Positions 1-8,614 of a stretch of DNA of 64,000 nucleotides are shown here, piece by piece; position 1 is the first letter of the stretch, and every line of letters starts with the position of its first letter. The notes under the pieces are model-generated. The model was not told the DNA's origin, did not search any database, and was given only the letters and a program-made list of their open reading frames with translations. The stretch is taken from positions 558,001 to 622,000 of the forward strand of contig CAMFLR010000004.1 in NCBI GenBank assembly GCA_945957605.1, read 5' to 3'. The translations under genes and the position numbers were made by a program. Origin of the DNA: an uncultured Isosphaeraceae bacterium. Lineage in GTDB: Bacteria; Planctomycetota; Planctomycetia; Isosphaerales; Isosphaeraceae.

Positions 1-218
1 GTGCGGTCCTGCGCTCGCATCGGCGGGCAAAAGTGAGAGTTAAACATTTTACAGTGTCGATGTGCGGCCGGCAAACGCTTCGGCCGGGAGCGGGCAAGGG
101 AATTCACAGGTGGGGCTTTAATCGGATTTGGCTATGCTGCTACAATGCTTGCATCTTGACCGGAAGTCGGCCGGATCGAACGACGGGCCGCCGGTGTCGG
201 GGGTGGGAGAAACCCGCG
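1..218. other. Upstream region of the DUF2135 gene, no confident gene
   Basis: No start-to-stop gene can be supported. Two forward frames stop soon after the window edge (around 36 and 46), so the tail of an upstream gene may be present but cannot be identified. An extended -10 element (TGC followed by TACAAT at 141-146) lies about 75 bases before the chosen start of the next gene and could be its promoter. There is no good -35 box at the right distance, so the promoter idea is weak. Confidence 0.35.
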
Positions 219-1160
219 ATGTCTTTGAAGCCTGGTATCGCCAAGCAGCCAATTCCCGTCGCCCAGCCCGCCCCCCCGCGCGTGAAGGTTGACGCCAACG
301 CCGAAAACGAAACCCCCGAAGAAGCCGTTCTGCTTACGCCAGCAGGCATCAAAGGTTGGGTTGTATCGGCCATCTTACACGGAATCTTGCTGATCATCCT
401 TGCCCTCTGGGTCTTCAGCCCACCGGGCAAAGCACCGCCACAGTTTGATACTCGCATCGCCGGTAGCGAATTCGGTGTGCCGGAAGGCGTGAACATGCTC
501 GGCGGCGTCGATACGCCCATCAACATGCCAACACCGATCCCCACGAGCGAACCCACGGCAACGAAGTTCGCCACGCTCAAAACCGATGATATCATGATCA
601 CAAATCCGTCCGCAGGATTCGCCGGCAACACCGGCAAGAATCCTGGCGCCGGATTAGGCGACGGCTTCGGCCTCGCGAAGCTGGGAAGCGGCAGTGAGAA
701 CGTGCGAGGCGTCGAAGTCAAAGTCGGCGATCCGCAGTTCACTCTCCTCTGGGATTCGAAGGCCGACCTCGACCTGCACGTGATCGAACCAGGCGGGAAA
801 GAGATTTACTGGCTCGACACCAAAGGCTCCTACAACGGCGAGTTGGACGTCGACAATCGCGAGGGTTTTGGTCCCGAGAACATTTACTGGCTCAAGCAAA
901 AAGATGACGGCAGCAAGGATCTTGGATTAGGCCCGGCGGGCGAATATCGCTGGTTTGTGCATTACTACCGCGGATTTGATGGTGCAAGCATCCCTACTCG
1001 CTGGAAGGTGCGCATCAAGCACAACGGCAAGGTTGATGTCGTTCAGGGTGTGTTGCAGGTCAAAGATGCGCGAAGCAAGGAATACGTGCTGAAAATCGAT
1101 CCGGCACCTGGACGAGAAACGGTTCGCGGCAGTGAACCGACTGCAACGAAGCGACGATGA
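219..1160 (+). CDS. Membrane-anchored DUF2135 (YfaP-like) protein
   Basis: 313 aa. The start is the ATG at 219, just after a GGGAGA-type ribosome site; the longer open frame back to 33 has no such support. Residues 1-45 are Pro-rich and cytoplasmic-looking, 46-68 form one transmembrane helix, 70-165 are a Gly/Pro/Thr-rich linker, and 167-300 carry a beta-rich domain with WDSKADLDLHV, LDVDN and GPENIYW. These are the hallmarks of DUF2135/YfaP proteins, which often accompany secreted or von Willebrand-type proteins. The domain should face the periplasm. Function is unknown. The Asp-rich motifs could bind calcium, which is inference only. Confidence 0.75.
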   Translation: MSLKPGIAKQPIPVAQPAPPRVKVDANAENETPEEAVLLTPAGIKGWVVSAILHGILLIILALWVFSPPGKAPPQFDTRIAGSEFGVPEGVNMLGGVDTPINMPTPIPTSEPTATKFATLKTDDIMITNPSAGFAGNTGKNPGAGLGDGFGLAKLGSGSENVRGVEVKVGDPQFTLLWDSKADLDLHVIEPGGKEIYWLDTKGSYNGELDVDNREGFGPENIYWLKQKDDGSKDLGLGPAGEYRWFVHYYRGFDGASIPTRWKVRIKHNGKVDVVQGVLQVKDARSKEYVLKIDPAPGRETVRGSEPTATKRR

Positions 1161-1190
1161 TTGACGGGGAATTCGGAAGCTGGAGGCACG

Positions 1191-1457
1191 ATGCGCTTCG
1201 ATTGGTTGGCGTGAAGCATCTGCGGCTTGTGCATTTGGCTGGCGTTGCTATCGTCCGCAATCACCTGTGTCCCTGAAGTCCAGTATTTGGGCGAGGTCTT
1301 ACCAGGCACCTTCTCGGGAGTCGCACTTTTAGCGTTCGGAGCGGCAATCGTGCTGAGCAGATTGCCTCGAACACATCGCATCCTCCAACCCAGGCCACTC
1401 TGGTCCGTCTTCTTTATGGTCGCAATCACCATTATGCTGCTGGCCCTATGCGGCTAA
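1191..1457 (+). pseudogene. Small membrane protein gene interrupted by an in-frame TGA
   Basis: An ATG at 1191 sits four bases after a GGAGG ribosome site (1182-1186) and opens MRFDWLA, then meets TGA at 1212-1214. The same frame continues without a stop to 1457 and encodes two to three hydrophobic segments (around LCIWLALLSS, SGVALLAFGAAIV and FFMVAITIMLLAL). Changing TGA to TGG would give an uninterrupted 88-aa hydrophobic protein. The only start after the stop is a TTG at 1227 without a ribosome site. A recent nonsense mutation or a sequencing error is most likely; a short protein from the TTG is the alternative. No family recognised. Confidence 0.45.
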
Positions 1458-1519
1458 CTACGAGATTCGCGGCTTGACCGCTAGTTGCATACGAGATTTC
1501 CACCGGAGGGCAAGTAGAA

Positions 1520-1792
1520 ATGGCGTCGTTTACGAAGAGCACGTACACGGATTCAGACGTCGAAGTTGATGGGAACGAATACCACGGCTGCACCTTCAAC
1601 AACACCGTATTGGTGTTTAAAGGCGTCGCTCCACCTTCATTCCTTGGTTGCACGTTCAACAACCATACGTGGCGTTTTGAAGATGCAGCGCTTTTGACTT
1701 TGCATTTGACCGTGCTTTTATATCGAGAAGACCCAGGATTCCGGGTTGGTCTCGATCAAGCCTTTCGTGGCGAAACGCCGCCTGTTGCGTAA
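1520..1792 (+). CDS. Small hypothetical protein with a duplicated GCTFNN motif
   Basis: 90 aa, ATG at 1520 after a GGAGG ribosome site around 1505. The protein contains HGCTFNNTVLVF and LGCTFNNHTWRF about 20 residues apart, a short duplication that resembles one turn of a pentapeptide-repeat or beta-helix fold. No signal peptide or membrane segment is seen. A strong intrinsic terminator follows at 1829-1863, which supports a real transcription unit. Function unknown. Confidence 0.6.
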   Translation: MASFTKSTYTDSDVEVDGNEYHGCTFNNTVLVFKGVAPPSFLGCTFNNHTWRFEDAALLTLHLTVLLYREDPGFRVGLDQAFRGETPPVA

Positions 1793-1828
1793 CTCAACAA
1801 TCACAGGCCACAGAAGGTATTCACGGCA

Positions 1829-1863
1829 AAAGGAGGAAGGGAAAACCCTTCCTCCTTTCTTTT
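1829..1863 (+). terminator. Rho-independent terminator
   Basis: Perfect 13-bp stem AAAGGAGGAAGGG (1829-1841) with an AAAA loop and CCCTTCCTCCTTT (1846-1858), followed by CTTTT. It lies 36 bases after the stop of the small hypothetical gene and probably ends that transcript. Confidence 0.85.
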
Positions 1864-1989
1864 GCACACTTCATTGAACCCGACAAAAACCCGACCGGTT
1901 CGCAACGCCTAATGGACAACTAGCGCGGTGCTTCTACTGGAGCAAAGGCCGGATCACCCGCCCCGGCCTTGCTCGCTTTTCCACTGAAG

Positions 1990-2772
1990 TTATCGCCCCA
2001 TCCGAACGTCCGAGCGAACGCGGACGACTGCGAACCGCAAGACCCACGACCGTTGTCGTGGCAGCGACAGTCGCACTGGCAGTTTCACAGGACGCGGAGC
2101 CGGCAGAGTCGCTGGAGCAGGGCGGCCAGGCAGTACAACCTTGAGCATGAACACATAATGCGTCAAGCTTCCCGCCATGACGAACACGTGGAACAGCTCG
2201 TGGTATCCAAACACCCCCGGCCAGATGATCGGCCAGCGGAGCAGGTTGAACACGGCGCCCACGGTATAGAGCACTCCGCCGAACACCAGTGGGAACAAGC
2301 GACGGTGCGATAAAAATCGTGCAAGCTCGATGTAGCAGAAGATTGCGCCCCAGCCCATCGCCAGGTAAATCGCCGTCCCGACCGCGGGCGGCAACACCCC
2401 GATGCTGAGATACAGCATTGAACCAACAGCCGCCACGCCCCAAGCCGAAACGAGAACTCCGTACTTCCAGCGCGGCTGCAGCATGTTCCAGGCGATCGGC
2501 GTATAACTGCCTGCGATTAACAAAAAGATGCCAATGTGATCAAGTCGGTCGTACACGTCCAAACCGGCACGGCTTTCGGCATGAACGCCGTGAAACAGGG
2601 CACTACCGGCGTAGCAGCATGCGAGACTCAGCCCGAAGACCAGGAAACTCATCCGTCTCGATCGGTCTGATCCGCAGCGCCTCCAGAGCACAAACGTCGC
2701 CGGTAATGACAACAACAACCACAACGCATGGGTGGCTGTGCTTACCGGCTCACGAAAATCGAAGAAGTTCAT
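1990..2772 (-). CDS. trhA: Hemolysin III / TrhA family (PAQR-like) membrane protein
   Basis: 260 aa integral membrane protein with seven hydrophobic stretches. It carries the family signature: SALFHGVH in the second helix region, DRLDHIGIFLLIAGSYTP, and GYHELFHVFVMAGSLTHY near the C-terminus, supplying the conserved Ser, Asp and three His that bind a metal in PAQR/TrhA hydrolases. The family includes bacterial YqfA and homologues of eukaryotic adiponectin receptors; TrhA in Firmicutes affects membrane energetics. The roughly 45-residue basic, Pro-rich tail after the last helix is longer than usual. It is transcribed alone and divides a non-coding gap from the preceding converging gene. Confidence 0.85.
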   Translation of the reverse strand: MNFFDFREPVSTATHALWLLLSLPATFVLWRRCGSDRSRRMSFLVFGLSLACCYAGSALFHGVHAESRAGLDVYDRLDHIGIFLLIAGSYTPIAWNMLQPRWKYGVLVSAWGVAAVGSMLYLSIGVLPPAVGTAIYLAMGWGAIFCYIELARFLSHRRLFPLVFGGVLYTVGAVFNLLRWPIIWPGVFGYHELFHVFVMAGSLTHYVFMLKVVLPGRPAPATLPAPRPVKLPVRLSLPRQRSWVLRFAVVRVRSDVRMGR

Positions 2773-3167
2773 CGTCGTCGCGCCTCGCCTGATCGCGTCT
2801 TGAGGTCTGTATTCCTCTCGTCACGTACGCGCACGCGGACCGTCCTCGGAGAAAGGGTTGTCCCCTTTCCTCCCGATGCGCCGGCATTTGCGTCATCTCG
2901 AGCCAGATTGGCTCAACTCACCGTAAAACGCGTAGACCTCTACAAACCTCTACGCATTTATTACGCCATTGTGAAACGCCTTGTTCATTCTGCACGCTTG
3001 CATGGCGACCCTATGAGAAGTGTAGGGCGCGCCGGCGTAGTCTCAAGGCATGGCGTCGTATTTTCAAACGTCGGAGATCGCGCAGGTCTTTCTTGAGACC
3101 GATTTTCAGATCGCAAGGCGACCGATTCGAAAGTGGATAGGCCGCCCTTCGTGTTTCCGATCTCGAC
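2773..3167. other. Non-coding gap between trhA and aroA
   Basis: 395 bases with no supported gene; open frames here are shadows with atypical composition. It should hold the trhA promoter (minus strand) and the 3' end of the aroA transcript. A short direct repeat (ACCTCTAC twice, about 2936-2955) is visible. I see no convincing promoter or terminator hairpin. Confidence 0.5.
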
Positions 3168-4460
3168 TCACCCTCGCAACCGCGCGAGGTCATCCCAGAA
3201 CCCAGGATAAGTCTTGGCCACGCAGCCAGGCTCAAGAATCGTGACGCCCGGAGCCTTCACTCCCGCCAACGCGAAAGACATCGCCATGCGATGGTCGTCG
3301 TAAGTCGCAATCTTCGCTGGCGTTATGCTCGGAGTCGGGATGATCACCAAACCGTCGGCATGCTCATCGACGGTCGCTCCGAGCTTGCGCAATTCAGTCG
3401 CGAGCGCGGCGATGCGGTCGGTTTCCTTGTGGCGGATATGGCCCACGTTGCGGATGCGCGTGATCCCCTGCGCGAACAGGGCGACGACGCCCAGCGTCAT
3501 CACGGTGTCGCTAATTGCGTTCATGTCGACGTCGATTCCACGCAACGGTCCGCCATGCACCGTGGTCGTGTCCTTCGTGCGCTCGACGCGACAACCCATA
3601 TGTTCGAGCAAATCGACAAATGCGACATCGCCCTGAAGGCTGGAAGTTCCCAAGCCCTCAACTGTCACACTTCCTCCTGTAATCGCCGCCAGCGCGAAGA
3701 AATAACTCGCGGCTGAGGCGTCAGGCTCGATCGCATAAGGCCGGCCGCGATACCTTCCGGGATCGACCGTGAAACGCTTGTCCGACTTGTGCCCGATGCG
3801 CACGCCAAAGGCTTCCATCACTTCGAGCGTCATAGTCACATAAGGCTTGGAAACGAGCGTCCCTTGAACCTCGACGCTCGTCGTGTCCTTGGCGTATGGC
3901 AAAACCATGAGCAAGCCGCTGAGGAACTGACTCGAAACATCGCCCTTCACGAATGCGTAGCCGCCGTCGAGTCCGCTCGCCTTGAGCGTCACCGGCGGAC
4001 AACCGTTGTTTGTATCGCTCTTGGCCTCTGCCCCCAGTCCGTTGAGCGCGGCAAGTAGGTCGGAAACCGGCCGCTGGCGCATCCGCGCGACGCCGTCTAG
4101 CTTGTATGTGCCGTGGCCAAGCGCGACCATCGCGGTGAGGAATCGCAGGCTCGTGCCGGAGTTCGCGACGAACAGCTCGACTTCTTTATTGGGTATCCGG
4201 CCGAGCTGGCCAACGACGTCGATTGTTGCATTCGCAGGATCGTGATTGACGTCGACGCCCAGACGTTGAAGTGACTCGACCATGACGCGTGTGTCGTCGC
4301 TGTCCAGTGCTCCGGTGAGATGGCTTTTGCCTTCCGCCAGCGCCGCGATGATGAGCGCGCGATTGGTGATGCTCTTGGAACCGGGAACGCGAACCTTCGC
4401 GCCGGTCGGCACGGTGGTCCAGGGCTCGATCGTCAGTTCCGCGGGGTACGAGGTCGTCAT
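3168..4460 (-). CDS. aroA: 3-phosphoshikimate 1-carboxyvinyltransferase (EPSP synthase)
   Basis: 430 aa, full length for the family. It makes EPSP from shikimate-3-phosphate and PEP, the sixth step of the shikimate pathway. Visible motifs: the N-terminal PGSKSITNRALI substrate loop, LFVANSGTSLRFLTAM (PEP binding), DASAASYFFALAA, RHKETDRI and DDHRMAMSFALAG near the C-terminus. The stop lies at 3168. No other aro gene is adjacent, so it appears to be a scattered single-gene locus. Confidence 0.96.
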   Translation of the reverse strand: MTTSYPAELTIEPWTTVPTGAKVRVPGSKSITNRALIIAALAEGKSHLTGALDSDDTRVMVESLQRLGVDVNHDPANATIDVVGQLGRIPNKEVELFVANSGTSLRFLTAMVALGHGTYKLDGVARMRQRPVSDLLAALNGLGAEAKSDTNNGCPPVTLKASGLDGGYAFVKGDVSSQFLSGLLMVLPYAKDTTSVEVQGTLVSKPYVTMTLEVMEAFGVRIGHKSDKRFTVDPGRYRGRPYAIEPDASAASYFFALAAITGGSVTVEGLGTSSLQGDVAFVDLLEHMGCRVERTKDTTTVHGGPLRGIDVDMNAISDTVMTLGVVALFAQGITRIRNVGHIRHKETDRIAALATELRKLGATVDEHADGLVIIPTPSITPAKIATYDDHRMAMSFALAGVKAPGVTILEPGCVAKTYPGFWDDLARLRG

Positions 4461-4554
4461 CGGCGGGTTCGCTCACTCATCGAAATCGGGTTGTCGGCTT
4501 CGTCGCGAAATCGTAAATAGCTCGCGTGAAACTCGATCGCACAGGAGGGATCTG

Positions 4555-5052
4555 ATGATCACGCGTCTAGAATACCTCAAAGCGGGCGTTGTGACTCTAT
4601 CGCTGTTGTCTGCGACTTTAGCAGCCGCGGCGGAAAAGCCTGGGCTCGCGATTCCGCCTTATCTTCCGACTCCTGGCTCGACCGTGATGATCGTTCTCAA
4701 AGCAAAGCCGACAAAGCCGAACACAACTGAAACGACGCAATACGAAGGCAAAGTGCTGGGAAGTTGCATCGAAGAGATGGATATCGCGGCCAGCACAGTC
4801 TCGAAACGATTTGTTTACACGCATCCCCTCGCGAATAAAATTCCCTTCGGCAATCGGCTGATGCGGAACGTCGGGATCGGACAAGAAGGACTGCCCGAAC
4901 AGCCGCTTAACCCACCAGTCAAAATCACGATCCCTGGTGACGCGATTCAGTCGATCAAGCTCATCAAAGGTTCGATGTCTGGCCAGGAAGCGGGTTGCGC
5001 ATTTTCACGCCAGGTTCCAGGAGAGTTCACCGTTCTTCGACGAAAGCCTTGA
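4555..5052 (+). CDS. Secreted hypothetical protein
   Basis: 165 aa. The ATG at 4555 follows AGGAGG (4543-4548) with six-base spacing, which decides the start over the longer open frame. Residues 5-24 form a signal peptide ending near AAAA. The mature part has Pro/Lys-rich beta-like segments and two Cys (around 66 and 150) that could pair in the periplasm. No family recognised. Its 3' end overlaps the convergent DUF167 gene by 26 bases (5027-5052). Confidence 0.65.
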   Translation: MITRLEYLKAGVVTLSLLSATLAAAAEKPGLAIPPYLPTPGSTVMIVLKAKPTKPNTTETTQYEGKVLGSCIEEMDIAASTVSKRFVYTHPLANKIPFGNRLMRNVGIGQEGLPEQPLNPPVKITIPGDAIQSIKLIKGSMSGQEAGCAFSRQVPGEFTVLRRKP

Positions 5053-5329
5053 TCCGGTCCGCCAAAGTGTCGTGATCTACACCCGCGATCAAAAACCGCT
5101 TATCGCGGGAAGTCTCGCCCGTCAGCAGCGCGATTTGCGACGACTTCACCTGAAGCGCCTTGGCGAGCACATCTGCAATCGCCTCGTTCGCTTTCCCTCG
5201 TTCGGGCGCAGCCGTAACGGCAACTCTCAGCGCCCCGGCTCGTTCACCGAGAATCGCATTCTTTTTGGCGCCTGGCTGGGCCTTCACGCCAATAACGACG
5301 CCCTGCGCGTGCTGGCCCAGTTCGATCAC
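5027..5329 (-). CDS. yggU: DUF167 / YggU family protein
   Basis: 100 aa, the usual size. The diagnostic pattern is present: VKAQPGAKKNAI near residue 15, LRVAVTAAPERGKANEAI in the middle and LLTGETSRDKRFLI towards the end. The fold is a small alpha/beta domain of unknown biochemical role. It begins with ATG overlapping the yggS stop by 4 bases (ATGA), so the two are co-translated; yggS-yggU pairing is common in bacteria. Confidence 0.9.
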   Translation of the reverse strand: MIELGQHAQGVVIGVKAQPGAKKNAILGERAGALRVAVTAAPERGKANEAIADVLAKALQVKSSQIALLTGETSRDKRFLIAGVDHDTLADRIKAFVEER

Positions 5330-6027
5330 GTTCCGACGCCTTCAAACAGCGCTGAGCCAACGCGTACGAGAGTCGCTCCTTCAGCAATTGCTGCCTCAAA
5401 GTCGGACGTCATTCCCATTGAAAGTTCGGGGAGGCTGCGATTGATCGTTTCGCTAAACCTGTCGCGTAACTCTCTGAGCTGTCCGAAGTAAGGCCGAGCC
5501 GCCTCGCCTTCTGCGCCAAGCGGTGCCATCGTCATCAGGCCGACGACAGGTATTCGCTTCACATCGACAATCGCGTCGGCATCGGAAAGCAGCGACTCGG
5601 CCGTCCAGCCGTGTTTGCTCGCTTCGGCCGATGTGTTCACTTGCAGGCAAACGGCCGGCGGATCCTTCAAATCGAGCGACGACGCGAGCTCGTCGAGACT
5701 GAGCAACAACTTCAGCGAATCGACGCCGTGGAACATCCGCACGAGCGGCAAAGTTCGCTTCGCTTTGTTTCCTTGCAGGTGGCCGATGTGATGCCACGTG
5801 ACCGGCATATCGGCGAGTTCTTCCGCCTTCGACCAGAGTTCCTGCGGATAGTTCTCGCCGAGCACTTTCACGCCGCAATCGACCAGTGCGCGAACCCACT
5901 CGACCGGGTGACGTTTTGTGACTGCGACGAGCGTGATTTCTTCAGGCTTGCGATTCGATCGCCGCGCGGCTTCAGAGATCCTCTCAAGCACGCGCTGGAC
6001 ATTCGCTTCAAGACGTTGCCAATTCAT
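5326..6027 (-). CDS. yggS: PLP homeostasis protein, YggS/PROSC family
   Basis: 233 aa from the ATG at 6027 (MNWQRLEANV), the usual family length; the open frame reaches back to 6135 but those residues do not match the family. A PLP-binding TIM barrel: the lysine lies in LVAVTKRHP, followed by LGENYPQEL, WHHIGHLQGNKAKR, VNTSAEASKHG, GLMTMAP and SMGMTSDFEAAI. It binds PLP without enzymatic activity and buffers vitamin B6 and amino-acid pools. It is the first gene of a two-gene operon with DUF167. Confidence 0.93.
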   Translation of the reverse strand: MNWQRLEANVQRVLERISEAARRSNRKPEEITLVAVTKRHPVEWVRALVDCGVKVLGENYPQELWSKAEELADMPVTWHHIGHLQGNKAKRTLPLVRMFHGVDSLKLLLSLDELASSLDLKDPPAVCLQVNTSAEASKHGWTAESLLSDADAIVDVKRIPVVGLMTMAPLGAEGEAARPYFGQLRELRDRFSETINRSLPELSMGMTSDFEAAIAEGATLVRVGSALFEGVGT

Positions 6028-6437
6028 AATCGCAAGGCCGGCCATTTCCGAAACAGGGTCAGATCCGACGTTATTGGGGTCCGACATCCTACCAGTTCTC
6101 GACACCAACTTCAGCCTCAAGTGTGCGGCCATCATGCAATCATGGACAGCTCGGATCTTTGGTTTCAGGCATCTGAATCGGTTTTGTTTCGGGAAAACAG
6201 CACGCGTCGAGAAACGTAAACTAGACTGAGCGCGGAGTTGCCGTGCGGGTGCTTTGGCAAGCCATTGCGTACACGCCGGTTCTTCGGCCAGAAAATTCGC
6301 GCGGACGCAGAGTTGTGTCCCATTTGGCTATCGCGCGAGTTACAATCGCCACAATGGTCGGCGAGAGGTCCGCCTTCCTTCATGGGGTTCTCCCCTTAAA
6401 AAGCAGGCAATCGCCCCTTAACCAAGGACAGATTTCC
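6028..6437. other. Divergent intergenic region yggS / tal
   Basis: About 410 bases between the divergent starts of yggS and tal. It must hold both promoters. A TACAAT element lies at 6341-6346 on the plus strand but has no -35 at a proper distance. The sequence AAGGA at 6424-6428 is the likely ribosome site of tal. No gene is supported. Confidence 0.4.
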
Positions 6438-7400
6438 ATGTCGCTGCTTGAGTCGCTCAAGAAATTCACGACCGTCGTTGCCGACACGGGCGATATCGAA
6501 GCCATCGGCAAGTACAAGCCGCAGGACGCCACCACCAACCCCTCGCTCCTGCTCGCCGCCGCACAGCAGCCGCGCTATTCGCACCTCGTCGAAAAGGCCG
6601 CGAAGGAAGCCGCCGGCACCGGTGCCAAGGGCGCCGATCTGATCAACGCGTTCATGGATTACCTCTCGGTCGACTTCGGCCTCGAAATCCTCAAGATCGT
6701 CCCCGGCCGCGTTTCGACCGAAGTCGACGCCGCGCTGAGTTTCGACGAGGAAGCCTCGTTCGCCAAGGGCAAGAAGCTGATCGGCCTTTACGAGGCCAAT
6801 GGCATTTCGCGCGAGCGAATCCTGATCAAGCTCGCGAGCACCTGGGAAGGCATTCGCGCCGCCGAGCGGCTCGAAAAAGAAGGCATCCATTGCAACCTGA
6901 CGCTGCTTTTCAGCTTCGCCCAGGCCGTCGCCTGCGCTGAGGCGCACGTCACGCTGATCTCGCCGTTCGTCGGCCGTATCTATGACTGGTACAAGAAAGA
7001 AAAGGGCGGCGCGGAGATTCCGGCCGACCAGGATCCGGGTGTCGAGTCGGTCACCAAGATCTACAACTACTACAAGAAGTTCGACTACAAGACCCAGGTG
7101 ATGGGTGCGAGCTTCCGCAAGGTCGAGCAGATCGCCGGCCTGGCCGGTTGCGACCTGCTGACGATCAGCCCCGACCTGCTCGAGAAGCTTGAAACTGGCT
7201 CGGGCGATATGAAGCAGGCCCTGTCGGCGAGCGCCGCCAAGTCGATGGACATCCCGCGCATCAACATGAGCGAAAAGCTCTTCCGCTGGATGCACAACGA
7301 AGACGCAATGGCCACCGAAAAGCTTGCCGAAGGCATCCGCAAGTTCAACGCCGACTCGCGCAAGCTCGAGAAGTGGGCCGAGAGCTTCATCAACAAGTGA
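6438..7400 (+). CDS. tal: Transaldolase (TalB type)
   Basis: 320 aa, starting at the ATG 6438 ([10 protein letters not shown]), which matches the family N-terminus; the frame upstream is non-coding. It transfers a dihydroxyacetone unit between sugar phosphates in the non-oxidative pentose phosphate pathway. DATTNPSLL lies at residues 30-38, the Schiff-base Lys131 in [16 protein letters not shown], then [11 protein letters not shown] and [11 protein letters not shown]. Strong codon bias (C/G third positions, more than its neighbours) suggests high expression. Two hairpins follow the stop. Confidence 0.96.
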   Translation: MSLLESLKKFTTVVADTGDIEAIGKYKPQDATTNPSLLLAAAQQPRYSHLVEKAAKEAAGTGAKGADLINAFMDYLSVDFGLEILKIVPGRVSTEVDAALSFDEEASFAKGKKLIGLYEANGISRERILIKLASTWEGIRAAERLEKEGIHCNLTLLFSFAQAVACAEAHVTLISPFVGRIYDWYKKEKGGAEIPADQDPGVESVTKIYNYYKKFDYKTQVMGASFRKVEQIAGLAGCDLLTISPDLLEKLETGSGDMKQALSASAAKSMDIPRINMSEKLFRWMHNEDAMATEKLAEGIRKFNADSRKLEKWAESFINK

Positions 7401-7412
7401 AGTTATTCGCTA

Positions 7413-7475
7413 GCGATTTCCAATCGCTCGAATTCATGAGCGCCGGTCCCACACGGGGCCGGCGTTCTGCGTTTA
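7413..7475 (+). terminator. Tandem hairpins ending the tal transcript
   Basis: A GCGATT/AATCGC hairpin (7413-7427) is followed by a stronger one, CGCCGG-CCC / GGG-CCGGCG (7441-7464), then TTCTGCGTTT. The second resembles an intrinsic terminator with an imperfect U-tract. Confidence 0.5.
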
Positions 7476-7549
7476 CACACTTGCAAGTGATAATCCGTTA
7501 TCACGAGTAGCGCGAAACAAACGACGAGTTCGTTGTTGACATAAAAAGT

Positions 7550-7733
7550 CACGATCCGCCTCAATTGGTCGACGAAACGCGACCAACCGGACGGATCGTG
7601 CTTTATCGGGGGCTATGCTCCATCACGCCCCCGAAGAGTTGCCAGCGCGTGTTTTCCACGCGAGCTTAAAGCGAGGACGAATCGGTTGCGGTTCGACGGA
7701 TCGCCCGTACGGCTGAATTCCGATTCATCCTCG
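7550..7733. other. Non-coding stretch with four consecutive stem-loops
   Basis: Inside an 820-base gap (7401-8224) with no credible gene. Hairpins: A, CACGATCCG/CGGATCGTG (7550-7558, 7592-7600) enclosing TTGGTCG/CGACCAA; B, TCGGGGGC/GCCCCCGA (7606-7613, 7627-7634); C, CGCGTG/CACGCG (7646-7651, 7657-7662); D, a 14-position arm at 7672-7685 pairing 7720-7733 with one mismatch. The density suggests a structured RNA or mobile-repeat remnants. It lacks the conserved cores of RNase P, tmRNA or SRP RNA as far as I can read. Strand unknown. Confidence 0.4.
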
Positions 7734-8111
7734 TTCCGGTGCCGGAGTCCTCCGACGAGGCATTGAGTGCGAAACGTCAATTCTCACAACTTAAGCGGCA
7801 GCTCTAGGGACCGCCAAGTTTGAGTCTCGGGAGAGCTTTACTTCAACTTTTGTACCAGTCTGCCAGCTTCTTCGTTCTTTCAACCAAATAGAGACCAGTT
7901 TCACCTCGCGATTCTGCAATCGTCAACGAATTCTATCTTGGGAATTCTCCGCGTTGGCAAAAGGGAATGTGAATGCCCAACGTGAGGAAAGTCTGTTGAA
8001 TGATCCGGGCGAGTAATACCGGCTACTTGACGACTTTGCAAAGGATGGCGCGAATTCAGAAAAACAGGCAAAACAAGAGTATTCTCGGCGTGATTGACTG
8101 AGCGGCTTTGC

Positions 8112-8160
8112 CAGGCAGCGTTTCAATTTCTCGCAGCGCGAAGAACCGAAACGCTGCCTG
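8112..8160. repeat. Perfect 13-bp inverted repeat
   Basis: CAGGCAGCGTTTC (8112-8124) and GAAACGCTGCCTG (8148-8160) around a 23-base loop, 65 bases from the 3' end of the VOC gene. No T-tract follows on either strand, so it is not a standard terminator. The surrounding gap contains no supported gene. Confidence 0.6.
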
Positions 8161-8224
8161 AATTGAAGCCGTGATCTCTCAATAATCATGCCTAACGAAT
8201 GCTTAAATGATCATTAAATACGCA

Positions 8225-8614
8225 TCAAAACATTCTTTGAGCAATCTGAATCAAGTTGCCGCAAGTGTCGTCGAGCACGGCGGTCGTAACCGGCCCCATT
8301 GCGACTGGCGGTTGCGTGAAGACGACACCTGCTGCCTTGAGACGTTCGTACTCGGCCTGAACATCGTCCACACCGAATGAGGTCGCGGGAATACCGTCGG
8401 CAACGAGTGCTTGCTTGAACGGTTTAACGGCCGGGTGATTGTCGGGTTCCAGAACGAGTTCGACACCATCAGGCTGAAGAGGGCCGACGACTGTGAGCCA
8501 GCGAAACTTCCCCAGAGGGATTTCAGTTTTCTTCACGAAACCGAGCACATCGGTGTAGAACTTGAGCGCCTTGTCCTGGTCGTCAACAAACACGCTCGTG
8601 AGCACGATCTTCAT
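8225..8614 (-). CDS. VOC (glyoxalase/bleomycin-resistance fold) family protein
   Basis: 129 aa with two beta-alpha-beta-beta-beta modules: VFVDDQDKALKFYTDVLGF at the N-terminus and FGVDDVQAEYERLKAAGV then VLDDTCGNLIQI at the end. This is the pattern of small dimeric VOC proteins. Substrate is unknown. Its ATG overlaps the stop of the upstream arsR-type regulator by 4 bases (ATGA), and both share one promoter, so the regulator probably controls it. Confidence 0.85.
   Translation of the reverse strand: MKIVLTSVFVDDQDKALKFYTDVLGFVKKTEIPLGKFRWLTVVGPLQPDGVELVLEPDNHPAVKPFKQALVADGIPATSFGVDDVQAEYERLKAAGVVFTQPPVAMGPVTTAVLDDTCGNLIQIAQRMF

Noticed and set aside
33-218. N-terminal extension of the DUF2135 gene
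   Set aside because: The extension is Cys/Arg-rich, crosses a candidate promoter and lacks a ribosome site; the ATG at 219 has one.
7983-8012. GAGGAAAGTC...CCGGGC resembling the 5' conserved core of RNase P RNA
   Set aside because: Extra bases split the motif and no matching 3' core (ACAGAAA with the P4 partner) was found nearby.
7923-8189. 88-aa minus-strand open frame in the hairpin-rich gap
   Set aside because: Ser/Arg/Phe-rich, no ribosome site, and contains the arms of the 13-bp inverted repeat; not convincing as a gene.
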